Assembly (NCBI RefSeq): GCF_051106095.1
Contig: NC_135791.1
Location: 9,396,001-9,460,000 of the forward strand
DNA from: Pogona vitticeps
Taxonomy: Eukaryota > Chordata > Lepidosauria > Squamata > Agamidae
Reading direction: 5' to 3'
DNA length: 64,000 bases
A model generated the notes under the pieces. The model was not told where the DNA came from. It did no database searches and saw only the letters and a list, made by a program, of their open reading frames with translations. Below, piece by piece: positions 33,653 to 44,349 of this stretch; position 1 is the stretch's first letter, and every line of letters starts with the position of its first letter. The position numbers were made by a program, and so were the translations under genes.

Positions 33653-34178
33653 ACTAGTGGGCAATTCTAGTTGGAGGTCCCAACAAAGTGCAGTCCTTTG
33701 GAGCTCCTGCTGAAGTAACTTTTTGGTGTTCACCACATTTTGCCATTAACACTGATCTTGGCCCCTGTCCCGTCTTTTGATCTGAATTTTTCTGGATGAG
33801 GTCACATGAAGCTAGAAATGTGATTTCATCCAGGGCTGGCCTGCCACCACGGGCCCATCTCGTTTGTGCTTATTGCTCACCCTGATGTAATTACTGATCT
33901 GCGGAGACAGAATGGTTCCAGGGGTGTGTTGGGAGGATTGTGCCATATTAGCAAAAGAACTGCTGACCAGCCTTTTAAGGCCTTAGCACACGGGACAGGC
34001 CCTTCCTATCCCATGAGGAGAATCCTCCTCTCTCCTCAACGGAAGGACCTTTGAAAGACTGCAAAAGAAGGTCCTTTCCCCAGCCTCATTAACTGAGGCC
34101 TTTCCTATTTACTTGTGCAATAAATAAGAATGTAAGCGCTGGAATTCACTAATTCTGATCCAGAGCTTGGAAAAGTTG
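33653..34178. other. Unannotated; ends with a MITE-arm phrase
   Basis: Mostly unrecognised. At 34160-34178 the phrase CCAGAGCTTGGAAAAGTTGC is the left-arm sequence of the MITE family at 53796, so the next element may have inserted into a copy of it. Confidence 0.3.
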
Positions 34179-34588
34179 CCATATTTTTCGCTCTATAAGA
34201 TGCACTCTCCCCCCCCCCAAAAAGTGAGGGGAAAGTGCCTGCATCTTATGGAGTGAATATTGTAAAACAGCGCCCCCCAGGGCCCAGCAGGGGTGGTGGT
34301 GTGTGGGGCCTCCAAAGGGTCTGAGAGTGCCTTCCAGGACCCTTCAGAGGCTCCCCCTTCCCCGCAGGGCCAGCGGGGGTGAAATTGCGACCTTCCAGGA
34401 CCCTTCTGAGGCAGGGGGGCCTCCAAAGGATCCTCAAAGACACTCTTGGACCCTTCCAAAGCTCCCCCCAACTCCACCCCCTTGGGCCCATCAGGCCAAA
34501 ATTGCCAGAATATTTTTTTCCTGTTTTCCTCCCCTAAAAATGAGGTGTATCTTATGGAGAGGTGTGTCCTATGGAGTAAAAAATACGG
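34179..34588. mobile_element. TIR DNA transposon with CGTATTTTTCGCTC ends
   Basis: The left end CCATATTTTTCGCTCTATAA pairs with the right end TTATGGAGAGGTGTGTCC...GGAGTAAAAAATACGG. Both ends are followed inward by AAGRTGCAC/GTGTGTC. The interior is C-rich and built from repeated CCTTCCA and GGACCCTTC phrases. A TA follows the right end. Superfamily is not resolved. Frames of about 80-136 aa here follow the repeats and are not genes. Confidence 0.65.
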
Positions 34589-34592
34589 TACT

Positions 34593-35917
34593 TACATTTG
34601 GCCTGCAGCTCCAAAAAAGTACCAGATATTACAGCTCTCAGCTGATTAGAGAAGCTTCTGATCTAGCTAAGCTCCTGCTTGTTTCTTTCCTACCAGAAAT
34701 AGGATTGGGGTAACTGATGGGAGCAAATCTGACTTCAAACCTGGCAGCTCTAAACAGAGGTCCAAATCCTTTTCCTGTAACTGCGCACTGGAAGCTGATA
34801 AGGTAATCAGTTCATATTTTTAAATTAATTAAATGCTCTCAATTCTCCTCCATTTTAAGATCCAAGGGTCTCTGAGTCTCCCTTTTCCTTTGTGGGGGAG
34901 CACTGGGAACTGTGGGACAGAGTGAGGAGCTTTAACTGCCTGAAATCGCTTCTGCCAATTTTGCTCTTGCCATCAAGTGTCAAACAATTATGGCTGCCCA
35001 TTTATTACATTCGTTGCTGTTGTTTTGGACCGTTCCTGCTATCTCCTTAATCTATTCATGCATACTGAAAGAACCAGGGATCCTTGTTTTTCCCTTTCTT
35101 TATCCACGCAGTCTTCAAAATACTATTTTTCTTTTCCTGCTCTAGTTTTATCACAGATGTTCTTACGAAATTGTATTTGATGTTGTCTTTCCTCTTCCAT
35201 TATTTCTAATACTGTATGTCATTCCCTTGGGCTTTTGTTTGTTTGTTTACATTTCTACCTTTTACGTTGCTGCCCCGTTCACGAACACTTCTGTTACAAC
35301 AAGTAACATTTATATCTGAGCTATTCAAATGCACAATCTTTTTGATGCCTTCTTGAATTCTTTCCTTACCAATGGATACATACAGTTGGATAATCTGTAT
35401 GCTTTTTGTTTTTACGTTGTTGCATTTTCTGTAATTTGAGATGAACAATACTGTACAGTAGTAACAACAGGATTATGATCTTAGTTTACATCAGCTCCAG
35501 GATAAGATTCTGCCAACATAACACTGTTTAGGGATCTCAGATTAACTAGGATATAGTGCATTTAGCTCCTTAAAATCTTGCTGTTAATGATATCTTGCAG
35601 GAGTTTTCATATCTACAGCTGCTTTGGTGGGATATAGTAGATTGTGATGACTAGGACGGCTTCTGCTGTTTGTCTCCCTTCCTGTTTGCATACTTGTAAT
35701 ATAGCTTCTTGTCAACAAAAACACAGGATGTCCCATCTCCAGTGATCTTTTCTCCAAAAGAAGGCCCAGCTTAAGCCACATGGCTCACCTGAGGTTTTTC
35801 AGCGTATGCACCACTACAGAGTGTATACAACCAGTAACCACATTATTTGTGGAACCTGAAAAATGTACGTTTTGGAGTCCATGCCCCAACATTTCCCTGC
35901 TAGTATAACCTCTGACC
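34593..35917. other. Unannotated stretch
   Basis: No exon or repeat is recognised over 1.3 kb. AT-rich throughout. Confidence 0.3.
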
Positions 35918-35972
35918 ACGTTGGCTGGGGCATTCTGGGAGATGAAGTCCAAAAAAAGCAATTTTTTCCAAA
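35918..35972. mobile_element. Right-arm fragment of the AGAGCTTGG MITE family
   Basis: GGCTGGGGCATTCTGGGAGA, GAAGTCCAAAAAAAGC and TTTTTTCCAA match the right arm of the element at 53796-54347 (GCTGGGGGATTCTGGGAGCT...TAATTTTTGTGAGCTC). Confidence 0.5.
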
Positions 35973-37011
35973 CCGGTTGCTATTTGGCTGCAGCCAGGAC
36001 ATCTCCCTGTAAACCAGAGTTGCAAAGTCTTTTTCGTCTTACCTAGTTGGGAGAGGCCTCTGCAGTGCATTGCTTTGCAGAACGCTGATGCTCACTCGGT
36101 AGCTGTGTGCCAAAACATACTGTGTCATTTTTGCTTTCCCTTGTGACCTTAGAAAATCCCAGCACAATGTGAGCCCCAAGCCCTGGGCTCATGACAGTAC
36201 GTCTCCAAAGCATTTGTGTGCGCTCACATCCTCTAGGTAGGAACCCAGCCTGCTTCGTCTGTCTCAAATCACTGGCTGGCTGGCTGGAGAGCTAAGCCGA
36301 GAGGGCGTAAAGAAGGGAGCAGGGTGAAGGACAGCTTCGGGGAGAAAAACTGCTCACAAAAAAGAGCTCTCAGGGATGAACAGAAACAGCAGAGGCTTTA
36401 GGAGACTGGATTTCTTTTTTCTGGTTCTATTTCTTACGTTGCCCTTTTTCCCCACGTGATTTTTCCATCCATTTGCTGGGCCGCAGCAGAGGGCTGAAAT
36501 GTCTGCCAACGCTGTACAAAGGAACAGACCCCACTTTGTCCCCTGAGTTAGGCCGGCTGGGGCCAAGGGAGAGGAGAGAGGAGAGATTTTTAGGTGCAGT
36601 GAGACCAAAGAAGGGGGGGGGGACCAAAGAAACCTGATTTTGTGTCTCTTGCTGGGATGTTTACAGAACTGAATACCAAATCGAGGTCATAAATTATGGC
36701 ACGTGTGAAATCAAACCAGAGAGCACTGACTCTCAAATAGAGTCCAGCATGAATTTTTTTTTTACAGTGTTGATCCCTGTTTTCCACTTCCCGTGTCTGA
36801 CAAAGCGGGCCAAGACGATCCACAAAAGCTTTCTTTGAAATATAAGAGTTTGTCTTTAAGGTGACACAACACTTTTTATCTTCTTTCTTCCTTTTGTTTT
36901 TGCCTGAAAATTTACACAACGAAAACTCCTGGAAAGCCTTAACCTACAGAGTCAGCAACCATGCTGATGGAAGTAGGAGTCGCAACCAGTAACTCTTCCC
37001 ATCTCTGAATA
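35973..37011. other. Unannotated stretch
   Basis: No exon or repeat is supported. Minus-strand frames at 36354-36919 overlap in different phases and include T-rich tracts. Confidence 0.3.
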
Positions 37012-37199
37012 ATAATAATATGATAATAATATAATAAGAATATTTATTTATATTGCACTCTATACCAGAGTGCATTCCAATAGTCAAAAACAGTTAAAAT
37101 ACAACCATAACATAATTACAATGATAAAAACATACAGTAAGCAATTATCTTTCAAGAAGGCAATAAACAATCAAAATAACTATAATAACAATATAATAA
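37012..37199. repeat. (AAT)n-rich sequence
   Basis: AATAATAAT runs at 37008-37045 and again at 37183-37199 bracket an AT-rich segment (ACAACCATAACATAATTACA). They continue after the Bov-B at 37430, showing that the Bov-B inserted into an AAT array. Confidence 0.6.
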
Positions 37200-37428
37200 T
37201 TTGTTGTTTAGTCGTTTAGTCGTGTCCGACTCTTTGTGACCCCATGGACCAGAGCACGCCAGGCCCTCCTGTCTTCTACTGCCTCCCAGAGTTGGGTCAA
37301 ATTCATGTTGGTAGCTTCCAAGACACTGTCCAACCATCTCATCCTCTGTCGTCCCCTTCTCCTCTTGCCTTCACACTTTCCCAACATCAGCGTCTTTTCC
37401 AGGGAATCTTCTCCCTGGAATAATAATA
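37200..37428 (-). mobile_element. Bov-B (RTE) LINE 3' end, antisense
   Basis: On the minus strand the frame reads GEDSLEKTLMLGKCEGKRRR, then GRQRMRWLDSVLEATNMN, LTQLWEAVEDRRAWRALVHG and VTKSRTRLND, the C-terminus of Bov-B ORF2. It ends with the tail GTCGGACACGACTAAACGACTAAACAAC. The 70-codon C-terminal stretch is open, so the copy is young. It is 5'-truncated, with no RT core. It sits inside an AAT array, and its edges ATAATAAT/AATAATAAT could be the target duplication. Confidence 0.92.
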
Positions 37429-37809
37429 TATAATAAAAATAATAATATATATAATAATTAAAGTACAATAATTCTATCCCAATAATTGCCTATTTCCATG
37501 GTCAACCCCTATAGTTCCAGGCTGAAGAAGAAAAAAAAGGAACTTTTAAAAGTCTGATTTAATAATAATTGCCCCATACTGAGAAAAAAGTTAGGTTTAG
37601 GTAGAGACGACATCAACGGCGGCTGCAGAAATCATTAAGGGGTGGGGACAAAGCCTATTAATGATACTTATGGATTGTTGACCTCACCCTAATTTTTATC
37701 TGAGTACACTTAAAGATATACCAAGTGTAAGATTCCGGGTGTGTGTGTGTGTAAATGCTCTCCTCTTGCTCTCCACCCATCCACCCCATCCCATGAACAT
37801 CCATGGATT
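37429..37809. other. Unannotated AT-rich stretch
   Basis: AAT-rich at first, then unrecognised sequence with a short (GT)n run at 37737-37752. Confidence 0.35.
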
Positions 37810-38150
37810 AGGTAAAGGTAAAGGTTCCCCTTGATATTTAGTCCAGTCGTGTCTGACTCTAGGGCTCAGTGCTCATCCCCATCTCCAAGCCGTAGAGCCA
37901 GTGTTTGTCCGAAGACAGTTTCCGTTGTCACGTGGCCAGCGGGACTAGACAGGGAATGCCATTACCTTCCCACTATGGTGGTACCTATTTATCTACTCAC
38001 ATTTACATGTTTTTGAACTGCTAGGTTGGCAGGAGCTGGGACAAGTGAGGGGAGCTCCCTCCATCGCATGGATTCGATCTTACGACTGCAGGTCTTCTGA
38101 CCTTGCAGCACAGAGGCTTCAGCGGTTTAACCCGCAGCGCCGCCACCACT
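37810..38150 (-). mobile_element. Bov-B-tailed tRNA SINE, copy 5
   Basis: Same structure as the other copies; plus-strand start AGGTAAAGGTAAAGGTTCCC and head end GCAGCGCCGCCACCACTTAA. A clean target duplication is not evident; ACTTAAATGCAAGCATAAAG just right of it recurs inverted at about 38187-38202. Confidence 0.88.
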
Positions 38151-38383
38151 TAAATGCAAGCATAAAGGGAGACATATTCCTGTACGCTTGCATTTAAGTA
38201 TGTATTAAACATTGTTTTTGAAAGCCTAGCCTGCTCCATGGACTGGTAGCAAGAAGCAATAATCCATAACAAGACATAAACAATAATTTATTTTAAAAAC
38301 TGAAGAGATAGATGCACAAGGAATAGTAAAATCTACACCCAGCCACTTTGACCTCATTCACAAACTGCTCACACACTGACAAG
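38151..38383. other. Unannotated stretch
   Basis: No repeat or exon is recognised. Confidence 0.3.
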
Positions 38384-38385
38384 CA

Positions 38386-38406
38386 TGTGCGTGTGTGTGT
38401 GTGTGT

Positions 38407-38454
<48 letters not shown>
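38386..38454. repeat. (GT)n followed by (CA)n, self-complementary
   Basis: About 11 GT units switch at a GCGC centre to about 22 CA units. The sequence alternates purine and pyrimidine for almost 70 bp and its two parts can pair. Confidence 0.93.
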
Positions 38455-38457
<3 letters not shown>

Positions 38458-38863
38458 GCCAGTGTGCCAGGGGCAAAGTGACCCACAACTCTGCCACGGC
38501 CTATCAGCGCCTGTCTCCTTATACCTTTTTAATATGAGACTACAGGTACTTTCCACTTTTGCTTTTCGAGACCAAGGCAGAGAAGGGAGTGGCTCTGTGT
38601 CCCACTTTCCACATGACAATCCTCTATTTGAAAGGCTGTCAGAGGACAAGTTTCTGTTTCAGGGGATGCTTTCTTCAAGGGCTGGCCAGTTCGAGTCCAG
38701 TTTAAAGACTTGTGAGAAGAGAAAGCAAGGACCTTTAAATGGCCCATCAATGCTTAGGACATAGACAGTAGACTGTGTGCATCAGGCACACAGGAATATG
38801 CAACTGCCAGTCCAGCTGACTTCTTTACAGGGAAGAGGGAGGAGATGGGTCAAGAATGAGGAA
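38455..38863. other. Unannotated stretch
   Basis: No repeat or exon is recognised. Confidence 0.3.
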
Positions 38864-38910
38864 TGCTGGGAAGTGTAGTCTAAACACATCTGGAGGGCTG
38901 CACTCTGCCC
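38864..38910. mobile_element. Right-arm fragment of a hAT-like MITE
   Basis: ATGCTGGGAAGTGTAGTCTA and ACACATCTGGAGGGCTGCA match the right arm of the CAGGGGTGGGCAAC MITE family; the end is eroded. Confidence 0.5.
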
Positions 38911-38981
38911 ATTTGATTTAAATGGTAGCAATTATTTCTAAACTTGCATCTATACACATGAATTAACATATATATCATTGT

Positions 38982-39142
38982 GGCAAAAATCCTGGTGCTT
39001 AGTGTAGTAAATCACACTAGAGTAGGCTCATTGAATCAACGGGGAGTTGGCGAATCAACTCTGCTATACGTTCCATGGATTCAAATTGGCCTCCTTTAAC
39101 TGTGATTTGTTCTGCTAATACTATAGTTAGAGCAGGCCTGTG
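38982..39142. mobile_element. Left half of the GTAGTAAATCACACTAG MITE
   Basis: It matches 55758-55895 and 56040-56075: GGCAAAAATCCTGGTGCTTA, GTGTAGTAAATCACACTAGA, GTAGGCTCATTGAATCAACG, GATTCAAATTGGCC, AACTGTGATTTGTTCTGCTA. The right half is missing. Confidence 0.72.
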
Positions 39143-39247
39143 TCCACACTACTTTAGGAAGGCCATTTTCAAACCATCGTTGGAGCATAATTACAGCTGG
39201 AAAACCTGCCCATCCTTTGTTGTGAGTAAACCCCACAGACAGATTTA

Positions 39248-39674
39248 CAGTGCTGACTTGCTAGACAATGATAATCCGTTCTACTGAAATCGCTGTTTAG
39301 CGAAATCATTGTCTAGCAAAAAGCATTTCCCCAGTGGAATGCATTGAAACCTGTTTAATGCGTTCCAATGGGGAAGAATCGTCGTTGTCTAGCGAAGATC
39401 GGCCATAGGAAAGCCACTTTGCGAACTGCCGATCAGCTGTTTAAATAGCTGTCTTGCGAAGCTTAGGTCCCGAAAACACCCGTTTTGCAAGCACGGAGGG
39501 AGCTGTCAATATCGTCGTCTAGCGAAAATCGGTTTGTGAAGCAGGGACCAAACATTGTCCAGCAAAATTCCCCCATAGGAATCACTGTTTTGCGAATCAC
39601 TATAGTGATCGCAAAAAGTCAATGTCTAGCGAAAAAACTGCCATGCGGGGTAACTGTCTAGCGAGGCACCACTG
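39248..39674. mobile_element. Tigger/pogo-like MITE, copy 1 (427 bp)
   Basis: The ends are CAGTGCTGACTTGCTAGACA and GTCTAGCGAGGCACCACTG, inverted, and both are flanked by TA (39246-39247 and 39675-39676), the usual target of Tc1/mariner-pogo elements. The interior repeats TCTAGCGAA phrases and has a weak internal palindrome around CATTGAAACC...AATGCGTTCCAATGG. No transposase frame. A related copy is at 60949-61381. Confidence 0.85.
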
Positions 39675-39779
39675 TATTTACCCTAGACAGGATAAGGCGT
39701 TGTAGCTTTTGGCATTCAGTGACCATGGTTAAATAGGGGTAATTTTAATCTGTATTGCTTATCTTTATCATGCAATTTA

Positions 39780-39883
39780 CCATTATCAGAGTGGTATAAA
39801 TATACCGCTCAGAGTGGTATAAATATACCAGATGGGTGGGATATAAATCAAATAAATAAATAAATAAATAAATAAATAAATAT
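39780..39883 (+). mobile_element. L2 LINE 3' terminus with (AAAT)n tail and 20-bp duplication
   Basis: CAGATGGGTGGGATATAAAT followed by CAAATAAA and an AAAT array is the L2 terminus. Just before it, CAGAGTGGTATAAATATACC is tandemly duplicated at 39787 and 39810 (period 23). Confidence 0.82.
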
Positions 39884-40389
39884 TGGATTTTCTTTAATAA
39901 AGCCTTGGCATGTGCTTCACAGTTCTCGGAATGTGAAACAAGGGAGGAAGTCCAGAAAAAAAAGAAGTACAGTGACCAGCTCAGGAGATGTTATTTCTCT
40001 GGCACAGAAGCTATGTCTTTAGCTCTCAGGTGGCCCTTTCAATAGTATTCACCTGGAGGTATAAACAAGGCAGGGCTCTGGGGACTGGCTAGACATGTAA
40101 TTCTTCTAGGATGCTCTTCAAGCTCCTCTAGACATCCCCAGGGGACTAAGACCTCTGAAACAGAAGTGCTGAATAAAAAAGTGACCTTAAATCACCAGTC
40201 TGGTCAGAACAGGGCAACAGACTAAGAACAATGAAGATACAGTTTGGAGATTTCTCTGTGTTGTATGTGTACGTTTTCTCTCTTGTCTGGAAAAGTAACA
40301 AAGAGCTCGGTGCAATATTCACACAGACTAAATCCATTATACAGTAGTTTTAAGACAAAGAGGAGGAGGTGGGTAGCTAAGAAGACAGA
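39884..40389. other. Unannotated stretch
   Basis: No exon or confident repeat is recognised, though the end grades into the CR1 fragment that follows. Confidence 0.3.
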
Positions 40390-40680
40390 GTCAGGGATTC
40401 AGAATAACCTTAATGATCACAAGCTAAACATAATGTCAATTAAGAGGCACCAGAGTTTCAGAAGGATACCAACAAGCTGCAGCAGGTCCAGGAGAAAGCG
40501 AGCAGGAGATTTCTAACCAAACTCTGTGAAGAATGGCTGAGGGAGTTGTGTACGCTTAGCCTAAAAAAGAAAATGCTGAAAGGTCGTAAGATAGCAGGCT
40601 TTCAATAAGTGAAAGGCTCTTGTGTGGAGGGAGCTTGTTCCCTGGGGCTGGTGCGGACAGGACCTGAAGCAGTGTTTCAA
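40390..40680 (+). mobile_element. Degenerate CR1 LINE fragment
   Basis: CR1 phrases occur in order: TAATGATCACAAGCTAAACA, CAAGCTGCAGCAGGTCCAGG, GGCTGAGGGAGTTGTGTACG, CTTAGCCTAAAAAAGAAAAT and GGTGCGGACAGGACC. They correspond to the ...ERLRELGLFSLEKRRLRGD... part of ORF2. The fragment ends abruptly near 40680. Many small changes mark an old copy. Confidence 0.6.
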
Positions 40681-41336
40681 TGTGGCCAAAACAGAGCCGT
40701 TGTCGGCCTCTTCCCCCAGCAAGAACAAAGCTAGTTGGCAAGGGCCGAAGTAGCTCAAAAGCTGGCCAGCACTGGCTGCACAAAAGCACTGGCTTTTGGG
40801 CGCCTGCTTTGGTAGCCCCATTTTCATCACACATGCATGCACCAGGCTTCCGTTCCTCCTCTGAAAGGCTTGCTCGTCCGGCAGGTGGCTGGGCTGCTGT
40901 GGCTAGGGAGCACATATTGAGTGCAGTGGTGGTGGTGGGTCTCCCAAACCATTGATGGCATCGCGGTTGCTTCGATGGTGCCCCTGGCTGCCGCTGTCCA
41001 GCCACCAGGCCTGCGGAAAAGGCAGGCCTCTCTTGCCTGGCTGAAGCCTTTTTGCGCCTTAAAACAGCACCCAGGGTGCACTCTGTTAAAGCGCAGTCGG
41101 GTGTGCGTCGTGCGGAGTGACAAAAATCACTTTGCATGGAGACCAGATTGAGGGAAGTGTGTCGTCCCAACCGGAGAAATGAAGCAATGGATGCTTTTCT
41201 TATCACTTCCCTCTTTCTCAGTAACAACTTCATTTACTTGTGATTGAAGTCAGCGGCAAACCAGCAGTAACTCTGGTTCAGGTCCATGGGGGAAATGGGA
41301 ATTCTAATGGGGTAAAAATGTTTTGAATGACTATGC

Positions 41337-41344
<8 letters not shown>
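40681..41344. other. Unannotated, moderately GC-rich stretch
   Basis: The longest open frame in the window (minus strand, 41233 to 40556, 225 codons) lies here. Its 3' part runs antisense through the CR1 fragment and its composition is Ala/Pro/Ser/Arg-rich with no recognisable domain, so it is treated as chance. A TGG/GGT run at 40927-40940 is present. Confidence 0.4.

Positions 41345-41388
<44 letters not shown>
41345..41388. repeat. (GA)n microsatellite
   Basis: About 21 perfect GA units. Confidence 0.95.
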
Positions 41389-42957
41389 CAGGGCTGTCCC
41401 AAGACATTTCCCTGCCTGAGACAAAGGGGAAGGGGGGCATCTCCTCCCTCTTCCCTGTAAAGAAGTCAGCTGGACCGGCAGTTGCATATTCCTGTGACTC
41501 TGGTGAGGGGATGACATCTGTCATGCCATGATTTTTAGTTCCTCGAGATGTTTTAGACTGCAGCTCTCAGATGCTCCAACCAGCCAGACCAATGATCATC
41601 GATTCTAGACGCCGAACTCCTAAATCTCTGAAGAGCCAAAGTCAGCAGACAGTTGAGGGGAGGTGATGTGCTGTTTCGAGCGGCAGAGCTGTCCTTCGAC
41701 AGAGGGAAGCGGCTGAGGGGCTCCAGAGGAACAGCTGTGGGACTGGGGATGTTGCCCAACGGCGTCTCCTGCCTGCAGAGATTCTTTCATTCTTCGCCGT
41801 GGCCGTGCCAGTCCTGAACAAGAGCCTGATGCATCCTTTGTATTCATTAACACCTAGGAGAAGGATGTTGTTCTGTGTTTTGAAAGAGGTAGCAGGATGA
41901 TTCCCCCCCGCCCCAAACCACCACCTCCAGCCCCATAAACAAAGCATTGGCCGTGTATGCTCACCCACCTACCATGCTGTCTCTTTTGGTAGGCCACCTC
42001 ACACGCTGACTGGATTTGGATTGTGTAAGAAACAACTAGCAAGCAAGCAAGCATGTAAAAGCTCACACTTCTGCTTTGAGCAACGCTCACTGCAAAGTCT
42101 GAAGGAGAACCTCCATCTTTGCCACCTGTGGTCTCTTTTCTCAAGCTTCAGACGCAGAACTTGGAACGCTGACGTATTGGGATGGAGACGACAGTTCACG
42201 CAGCAGAATGCCAGCCCTAGTGAGAAACTTTCGAATGGACAGCCTGCAGCCATCCCTGAGAAACGGATTTATTTTGCTCCCGGATCTCCCCTTTTTCTCA
42301 CTTGGCAACCGTCTCCAGTCCTATCCTTTTTACAAACTGCAAAGTCTCCTTGGCGGCTAGCCACCTAAAGATTTTTTTAAAGTCAACTTAAACTTGCTGC
42401 TTTCCGGCAACAGCTAATCCATTCATTGACTTAATTCAAACAGCTAGATGGCTCTGATCCAATAAACACAGCAGTCGAGAGCCCACGTACAAGAGTAGAT
42501 AGATATCCTGTCCCTTAAAAAGGGGTAAGCGAGGAATATTGCAGAGGCACATGTAGCACCCAAAAGTTTTGAGGACCTGTGGCCCCCCTCTGGCCTTCCT
42601 GGAAACCTGCAGGAATAGCAATTCACCTTTTAAAGAGATCATAAGGCTCCTGGCACTGTTTAGACTTCTGGCCACATACAATTTTATTGTACGTTTGGTG
42701 TTCTGGATAGCATTTGGGGCCTTGGAGAAATCTGGGGGAGAAAATTTGCTCCCAGATCAACTAGAGCTTCCAGTCCTTGCTTTTATAGTATGGGAGAGGA
42801 ATGAATTTGGCATTTGTCTGGCCTGCATGGATAGAACAAGTTTTACCTGCAGAAACTCCATCTCAAGCACAAGAAGAGCTGCTGGTAAAAGCCACGCAAC
42901 CTGGGTATTAATTCAAAAAGGCTGTGTGTCTAGGGGAGCATGAGGGATTAAATTCCC
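41389..42957. other. Unannotated stretch
   Basis: No exon or repeat can be supported, apart from a weak MITE-arm phrase at 41545-41600 (GATGTTTTAGACTGCAGCTC). Confidence 0.3.
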
Positions 42958-43062
42958 TCGGATCGGTGAGTGGACTGTCCGGCCCCAAGGTGGTAACTTG
43001 ACCCTCATTAACGCCACCTGTTCAGGGATGTTCATATTTGTATATGAATACCTCCATCTCTA
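42958..43062. mobile_element. Right part of a TAGAGATGGGGG-type hAT element
   Basis: GGTGAGTGGACTGTCCGGCC, then ACCTGTTCAGGGATGTTCAT and the end GAATACCTCCATCTCTA match the right third of the complete element at 49440-49797. The left part is missing. Confidence 0.7.
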
Positions 43063-43808
43063 ATTGAAATAGTAAGAGATTTTGTACATCTTGGTTCCAT
43101 CATCAAGTCCAAGTGGAGACTACGGCCAAGATATCAGAAAAAGATTTAGGTGTGGGTGCAGAAGTGGTGGTGGAAAGCCCGGCAGAACTGGGCCTGGCGG
43201 GCAGTAAAAAAAATCTGCAGTAGCAGCTCCAGCAACGACACCCAGGCCGTGCCCGCCTCCATGTCGTCTTCCTCCTTAGGCCACCCTTCTCCTTCCTCCT
43301 CCTCCTGCTCCATCTCCTGCTGCTGCTCCTGCACCTCCTCCTCCTTGCCTCCAGGTTGGTCTCTGGCTGGCTGGTGTCCCTGGCGTAGGTGGCACTTCCT
43401 TCCACAGTGCTCACTGCCAGCAGCATCCCCTGGAGCCACAGGCAAACTGCCATGGCCACAGTCTCCTCCGGCCCAGCCAATCACCAGCAGGACCTCCTCC
43501 ACTACACCTGCCTTCCCCCGGGCGCTGCTCGCAACCCATGCTACACCACTGCTTCCCACTTCTCCTCTTGTCTCCGATTTCGAAGGAGGTGTGTGTGGGG
43601 GGGGGGACACCTAAAATAATAATAATTCTCCCGCCCAAACTGAGGGGAGAGCTGAAAGGGACAAGGCTTGCGATGGGGGAAACACACACAGGGGGTGGAG
43701 AAGGAGATGCTGGAGGGGAGGGGCATGAAAAGGAAAGATGTCTGTCTCCCTGGGCTGCCAGGAAACCTCTGTTTTTAAGGGGTTGTTTTTCCTGTGTGGC
43801 ATTCTGCT
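43063..43808. other. Unannotated, with CTCC/TCC-rich tract
   Basis: The tract at about 43205-43350 is rich in CTCC and CTG triplets and gives overlapping open frames on both strands (125-154 codons), all of low complexity. A G-run occurs at 43597-43607. No domain is recognised. Confidence 0.4.
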
Positions 43809-43819
43809 CTTTTGCTATA

Positions 43820-44164
43820 AGGTAAAGGTAAAGGTTCCCCTTGACAATTTTTGTCCAGTCGTGTTCGACTCTAGGGGGCGGTGCTCATCCCCGTTTCCAA
43901 GCCATAGAGCCAGCGTTTGTCCGAAGACAATCTTTCCATGGTCACATGGCCAGTGCGACTTAGACACGGAACGCTGTTACCTTCCCACGGAAGTGGTCCC
44001 TATTTATCTACTTGCATTTGCATGCTTTCGAACCGCTAGGTTGGCAGGAGCTCGGACAAGTGATGGGCGCTCACTCCGTCGCGTGGATTCGATCTTACGA
44101 CTGCTTGGTCTTCTGACCCTGCAGCACAGGCTTCTGCGGTTTAGCCCACAGCGCCACCACGTCC
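43820..44164 (-). mobile_element. Bov-B-tailed tRNA SINE, copy 6
   Basis: Full-length copy of the family described at 29565. A perfect 11-bp target duplication, CTTTTGCTATA, flanks it (43809-43819 and 44165-44175). Confidence 0.94.
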
Positions 44165-44349
44165 CTTTTGCTATACCAGATGAAATAAATTTTTAAAAAC
44201 AAGGAGAGGCAAGAGGACGAACACAGTGAAACAAAACCCATATGACAACCACGTGACTTTAAACAGAATTCAAAAGCCCCAATCCAGCACCCAATTTCTT
44301 TCATTACTGTACTGTAATACTGTTCTGAGGCTCAGAAGAGTTAGAAAAG

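Noticed and set aside
40556-41233. 225-codon open frame on the minus strand, the longest in the window
   Set aside because: Its C-terminal part runs antisense through a CR1 fragment, several other frames are open over the same GC-rich stretch, and the composition has no domain or signal. It is best explained by chance.
43103-43614. Overlapping 125-154 codon frames on both strands
   Set aside because: They come from a CTCC/CTG-rich low-complexity tract; open frames in several phases of both strands argue against coding.
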